Part shown: positions 61,308-64,000 of the stretch, piece after piece | Position numbering within the stretch: position 1 is the first letter of the stretch | Layout of the letters: every line of letters starts with the position of its first letter | The notes under the pieces: model-generated | What the model was told of the DNA's origin: nothing | Seen by the model: the letters and a program-made list of their open reading frames with translations, nothing else | The model's database searches: none | DNA from: Nemania diffusa | Taxonomy: Eukaryota; Ascomycota; Sordariomycetes; Xylariales; Xylariaceae | Assembly (NCBI GenBank): GCA_038501195.1 | Contig: JBBPUQ010000001.1 | Span: forward strand, 6,324,001 to 6,388,000 | Reading direction: 5' to 3' | DNA length: 64,000 nt | Made by a program: the position numbers and the translations under genes

Positions 61308-61992
61308 CTAGGAATCCTACAGCAACCAAGCTGCAACTTTATCGCCTGACAAGACAGTTACATTACGAGGGAAACATCTTGGTGGTTCGTGAGTGGAGGC
61401 GCAAATACGATCATTGCCATCGTTGCTGGCTACTTCTTTAAGATCTAGAAGTAACTTCATGATCTACCACCGTCCCGATAAAGGCTCGATCTAGGAGTGG
61501 GCAGACCGGGCTGTAGATGATGCTTTCACATGGGACAATATGGTACCTTACTTCAATATGACCATCAACTTCAATTCCCCTGGCGCTAGCAGGTTTGATA
61601 ATGTTACCGTCCCATAATTGAAATAACTTTTCCTTCTTCGGATAGACCGTTTCAAGTCTCCTTTTCGAATCATTTCGATCTATTTTCCATCTACCTTCGA
61701 GGTGTATTCAATAAGGTGAGAATTAGAGCAGCCGAGGGTTTTGTTAGCGGTAATCTAGATGGCAGCTAAGTCTGTTGAGGCACCAGTGATTCCGTAACAG
61801 CGTTAGTAGTTTCCTTCACAAACAGCATTCCTTAAGATGTCTCAAGCCCTCCCTAATCTGAAAGTTTTATACCTCACCGTAACGAAAAGATCCTCTTCGG
61901 TGATGCCAACAAGGCAAAGCGAGTCCTCATTGCCGCTGGCGACAAGACATATGCGAGAAAGGTGGTGATTGTATCGTTGTTTCCCTACTACC
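61308..61992 (+). pseudogene. GMC oxidoreductase pseudogene
   Basis: Fragments of a GMC-family flavoprotein follow in the right order: TVTLRGKHLGGS + SRSNFMIYHRP (the GMC signature, joined across a 54-nt intron, 61389-61442), KGSI-stop-EWADRAVDDAFTWDNM, FQVSFSNHFDLFS with GFVSGNLDG, TAFLKMSQALPNLKV, then KILFGDANKAKRVLIAAG and YARKVVIVS. Intact members of this family carry RGK-x-LGGSS and ARKEVIVSAG at these places. In-frame stops occur at 61492 (TAG), 61615 (TAA) and 61767 (TAA), and the reading frame changes at least three times (before 61641, before 61816 and before 61890). The N-terminal FAD-binding part and the C-terminal substrate domain are missing. The relic runs antisense to, and ends next to, the 3' end of the membrane-protein pseudogene. 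Confidence 0.8.
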
Positions 61993-61995
61993 CTC

Positions 61996-63029
61996 TCACC
62001 GAATACTTGGAATATTCGATGCCCACGGAATGGTATATACAGAGTCTGGCATGAGTCGAAGGCTCGAGAAAGCAAGACCAATAATTGTTAGACGTGCGAG
62101 GCAGTATATGGTGCTTGTGATGTAAATTATTCCGTCATTAACCCGCGGACTAAGTACACTTCTTCGAGGATAAATGTCGGTACGAGCTGCACCCCAAAGT
62201 CGTTTAGATCTGGACCCTTTGATGATATCAACGAGTTGGGTGAATTTAGGAAGGAAGTCATCTGGAAGGCGCTTCTTGAACTCTGGATCCCCATGAATGT
62301 ACTCGAGAAGTCCGTCCCCAAGTGCCTTAGAGTTGAGACCCTTTGAAACCTCTTCGGAGACGTAAATATTAGAGAGTTCGTCGAGAATGTTATCTTTAGA
62401 CACTTATTAGAGCTATAAGTCTGAAAGCACTCGTCGGAGTCGCCTACGGATTCTTCAGACCCTTGAGACTCTTCAAACCCTCTAGGCTCTTTAGGCTCTT
62501 GAGCCCCTTTATATCCTTTAACAAAATCTTTATGAGACTTCTCCGAATGATCGGCACTTTCTCCCAATATGTCGCTGTAGTGTTTATGCTGGGCGCCTTG
62601 AGAATCATCATCACAAAGTTCTTGTAAGTTCTTCACGGCCTTCTGAACCTGTCGGTTGTCGCTTGCACTCCAGGAGTATTCCCTCATGACATCCAAGCAT
62701 GCGTATCTAAAGTCGCTGCTATGTCCCCATGACACAGTAATCTGAGCGAGAGGGATGGCGAGGAGCTCAAGGGGAGGAACAGCGGTAGATATGAGAGTAG
62801 CAACTCTCCAAAGAAGCCGCTCAGTAGAAGTAGGGAACTCGAAGTTCCAAGCTATTGCATGGTCGCTTCCAAATGCTGCTGTTAAACCTGTCAACACATA
62901 AAGAGCATACTGTGTTTCGTAGCGTTTAGTTCCCGGTATATTGTCATTCGGGACTCTTTCAATAGGCAAAGCATCGTTTGTAACTTTTGAATTACTTAAT
63001 ACCTGCCACAGACTATCGAATGTACGTTG
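61996..63029 (-). pseudogene. Fungal multi-pass membrane protein pseudogene
   Basis: Two overlapping frames carry successive parts of one protein. The first (about 63029 to 62400) has hydrophobic segments YALYVLTGLTAAFGSDHAI then WNFEFPTSTERLLWRVATL and PPLELLAIPLAQ, then a charged spacer (SEKSHKDFVKGY, EESQGSEESVGDSDE). The second, shifted frame (about 62403-61996) continues with a helical charged segment (SKDNILDELSNIYVSEEV, FKKRLPDDFLPKFTQL) and ends with VNDGIIYITSTIYCLARL and WASNIPSIR. The order matches a common uncharacterised Pezizomycotina membrane family whose core has 'W-x-F-x-FPT..E..LWR' and ends 'ARL..I..A..SLR..P...W...IPH'. The frame change near 62405 has no plausible intron and no ATG begins the first frame, hence pseudogene; an undetected 5' exon is possible. 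Confidence 0.55.
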
Positions 63030-63390
63030 CTATTGAGCTCCTTTTTGGGGCTTGTATAAACATGACCATCGACTACTAACATCGTCACTGCTGAACGAAT
63101 CTGCTGCGATTAGTCGACAGGCACATCTGCCTTTGAAAATCTATTATTTTCTACTATACTTCAAAACATTTCATCGGTGCGAGGTGTGGCAGTGGTCTTA
63201 TACATATCGAATACTGGCTCTAGATCATTCACACTAGGACACTAAAAAATGCTCTTGTAGACCAATGACAATATTCTCAAATGAATTACCTATGTATACC
63301 CAGGCTTGTAACGAATCATGCGGGGTGACAAGTCTGACTTTGGTAAATGTAACGCATGATCGACCCCATCAATCTAAAGAGCAAACGGAC
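63030..63390. other. Short intergenic region
   Basis: 360 bp between the membrane-protein pseudogene and the 3' end of the CmcJ-like gene. No feature is supported. Confidence 0.5.
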
Positions 63391-64000
63391 CTATTGCGTT
63401 ATGGCGTGCTTTCTCTTCGTTACCACGATCAATCGAACCTCAACACTCTCCCTCGGTGGCAACCCTGGTTGGATAGATAGGTTGTGAAAGGATGCGTGGG
63501 GGACGGCTATAGCACACTTTGGCGTAAGCATGAAACTAGCCCCTTTTCTCTTGCCAAAATCTGCAGGAGAATCTTACCGCTGTATGGTCTTTCAGTGTCA
63601 AAGCTGGTGAATAAAAAGAGCTCGTCCGGACTCATTCCGGACATCCAGTACCATTGTTGTTTCTCGTGGTACAGGAGATAGTACACCTCTCCCAGATAGC
63701 TAGATCCGACTCGGTCGGCGGCTATCAGGTCGTCGGCATGATTGACAGTCTTTAGTTCGCAGAGGGCCAGAGGGTACGTGTCGGAGATATGGCGAACAGG
63801 GCGCCATAAGCTGCATGATTAATTCGTAGTTGGGAGAATACTGGTCAGGAGTACTTACTTAACGATACGCATTCGATATCTTGTAGTGTCACTGTACTTG
63901 CTGTACTCTTCCGAACTCATATGTCGGGCTATCCTCTTCAATCCCCCATCGACTGTATGGTCTGTATACTTAGCATAAGAAGTTCGTTGAGCCTGACAAC
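63391..64000 (-). CDS. CmcJ/NvfI/AsaB-type (GA4 desaturase-like) oxygenase, 3' part
   Basis: The C-terminal 162 residues of a gene that continues past the window edge. Exons (minus): 64000-63859 (partial), 63810-63578 and 63506-63391, introns 48 and 71 nt. The protein shows the characteristic sequence of this fungal family: DHTVDGGLKRI, RMRIVNLWRPVRHISD, YPLALCELKTV, GEVYYLLYHEKQQWYW, MSPDELFLFTSFDT, VPHASF and RESVEVRLIVV. Relatives are Fe(II)-dependent, 2-oxoglutarate-using or related oxygenases often found in secondary-metabolite clusters. PHASF and ESVEVR fit the second metal-His and the Arg region. Where the family usually has the HxD metal motif, this copy seems to read Tyr-Thr-Asp (63968-63960). 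The splice sites are good and no stop is seen in the visible part. Confidence 0.8.

Overview
The window looks like chromosomal DNA of a filamentous ascomycete (Pezizomycotina). Its genes carry short GT-AG introns of about 50-130 nt with CTAAC/CTGAC-type branch sites. The gene families (fungal sugar transporter, P450, Dpb4 histone-fold subunit, CmcJ/AsaB-like enzyme, degraded GMC oxidoreductase) are typical of that group. Transposons decayed by C-to-T / G-to-A transitions, the signature of repeat-induced point mutation (RIP), sit in one very AT-rich block. A Sordariomycete is my best guess, with no hard proof.

Layout. 1-880 is a transposon-like relic of ordinary composition. 880-23170 is an AT-rich, gene-free isochore of about 22 kb. 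Inside it I resolve two copies of one LTR retrotransposon in the same orientation (3458-9083 and 10615-16530). Both have 308-bp LTRs and perfect 5-bp target-site duplications (TATAA and ATAAT), and they decayed to different degrees and in different sequence contexts. 23.5-46.4 kb is the gene-bearing part: an MFS sugar transporter with 5-nt and 3-nt microexons (-), a kinase-fold protein lacking the catalytic Asp (+), a cytochrome P450 whose last splice junction is out of frame (-), an alpha/beta hydrolase (-), a type II HAD dehalogenase (-), a bHLH regulator (+), the DNA polymerase epsilon subunit Dpb4 (-), a short-chain dehydrogenase (+), a single-pass membrane protein (+) and a serine beta-lactamase-fold hydrolase (-). 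46.4-51.7 kb holds a doubtful Cys-rich membrane protein and a conserved-looking single-pass membrane protein. 51.7-60.4 kb is nearly gene-free. 60.5-64 kb holds a run of stem-loops, a GMC oxidoreductase pseudogene, a fungal membrane-protein pseudogene and, at the right edge, the 3' part of a CmcJ/NvfI/AsaB (GA4 desaturase-like) gene, perhaps the remains of a secondary-metabolism locus.

The genes do not form one obvious pathway. The transporter lies beside a promoter region with a cluster of CreA-type sites that suggests carbon-catabolite control. The P450 and the neighbouring hydrolase could be a small detoxification or metabolite pair, but the sequence does not prove this. All exon structures were derived by eye from splice signals, reading frame and family motifs; no search or alignment program was run.
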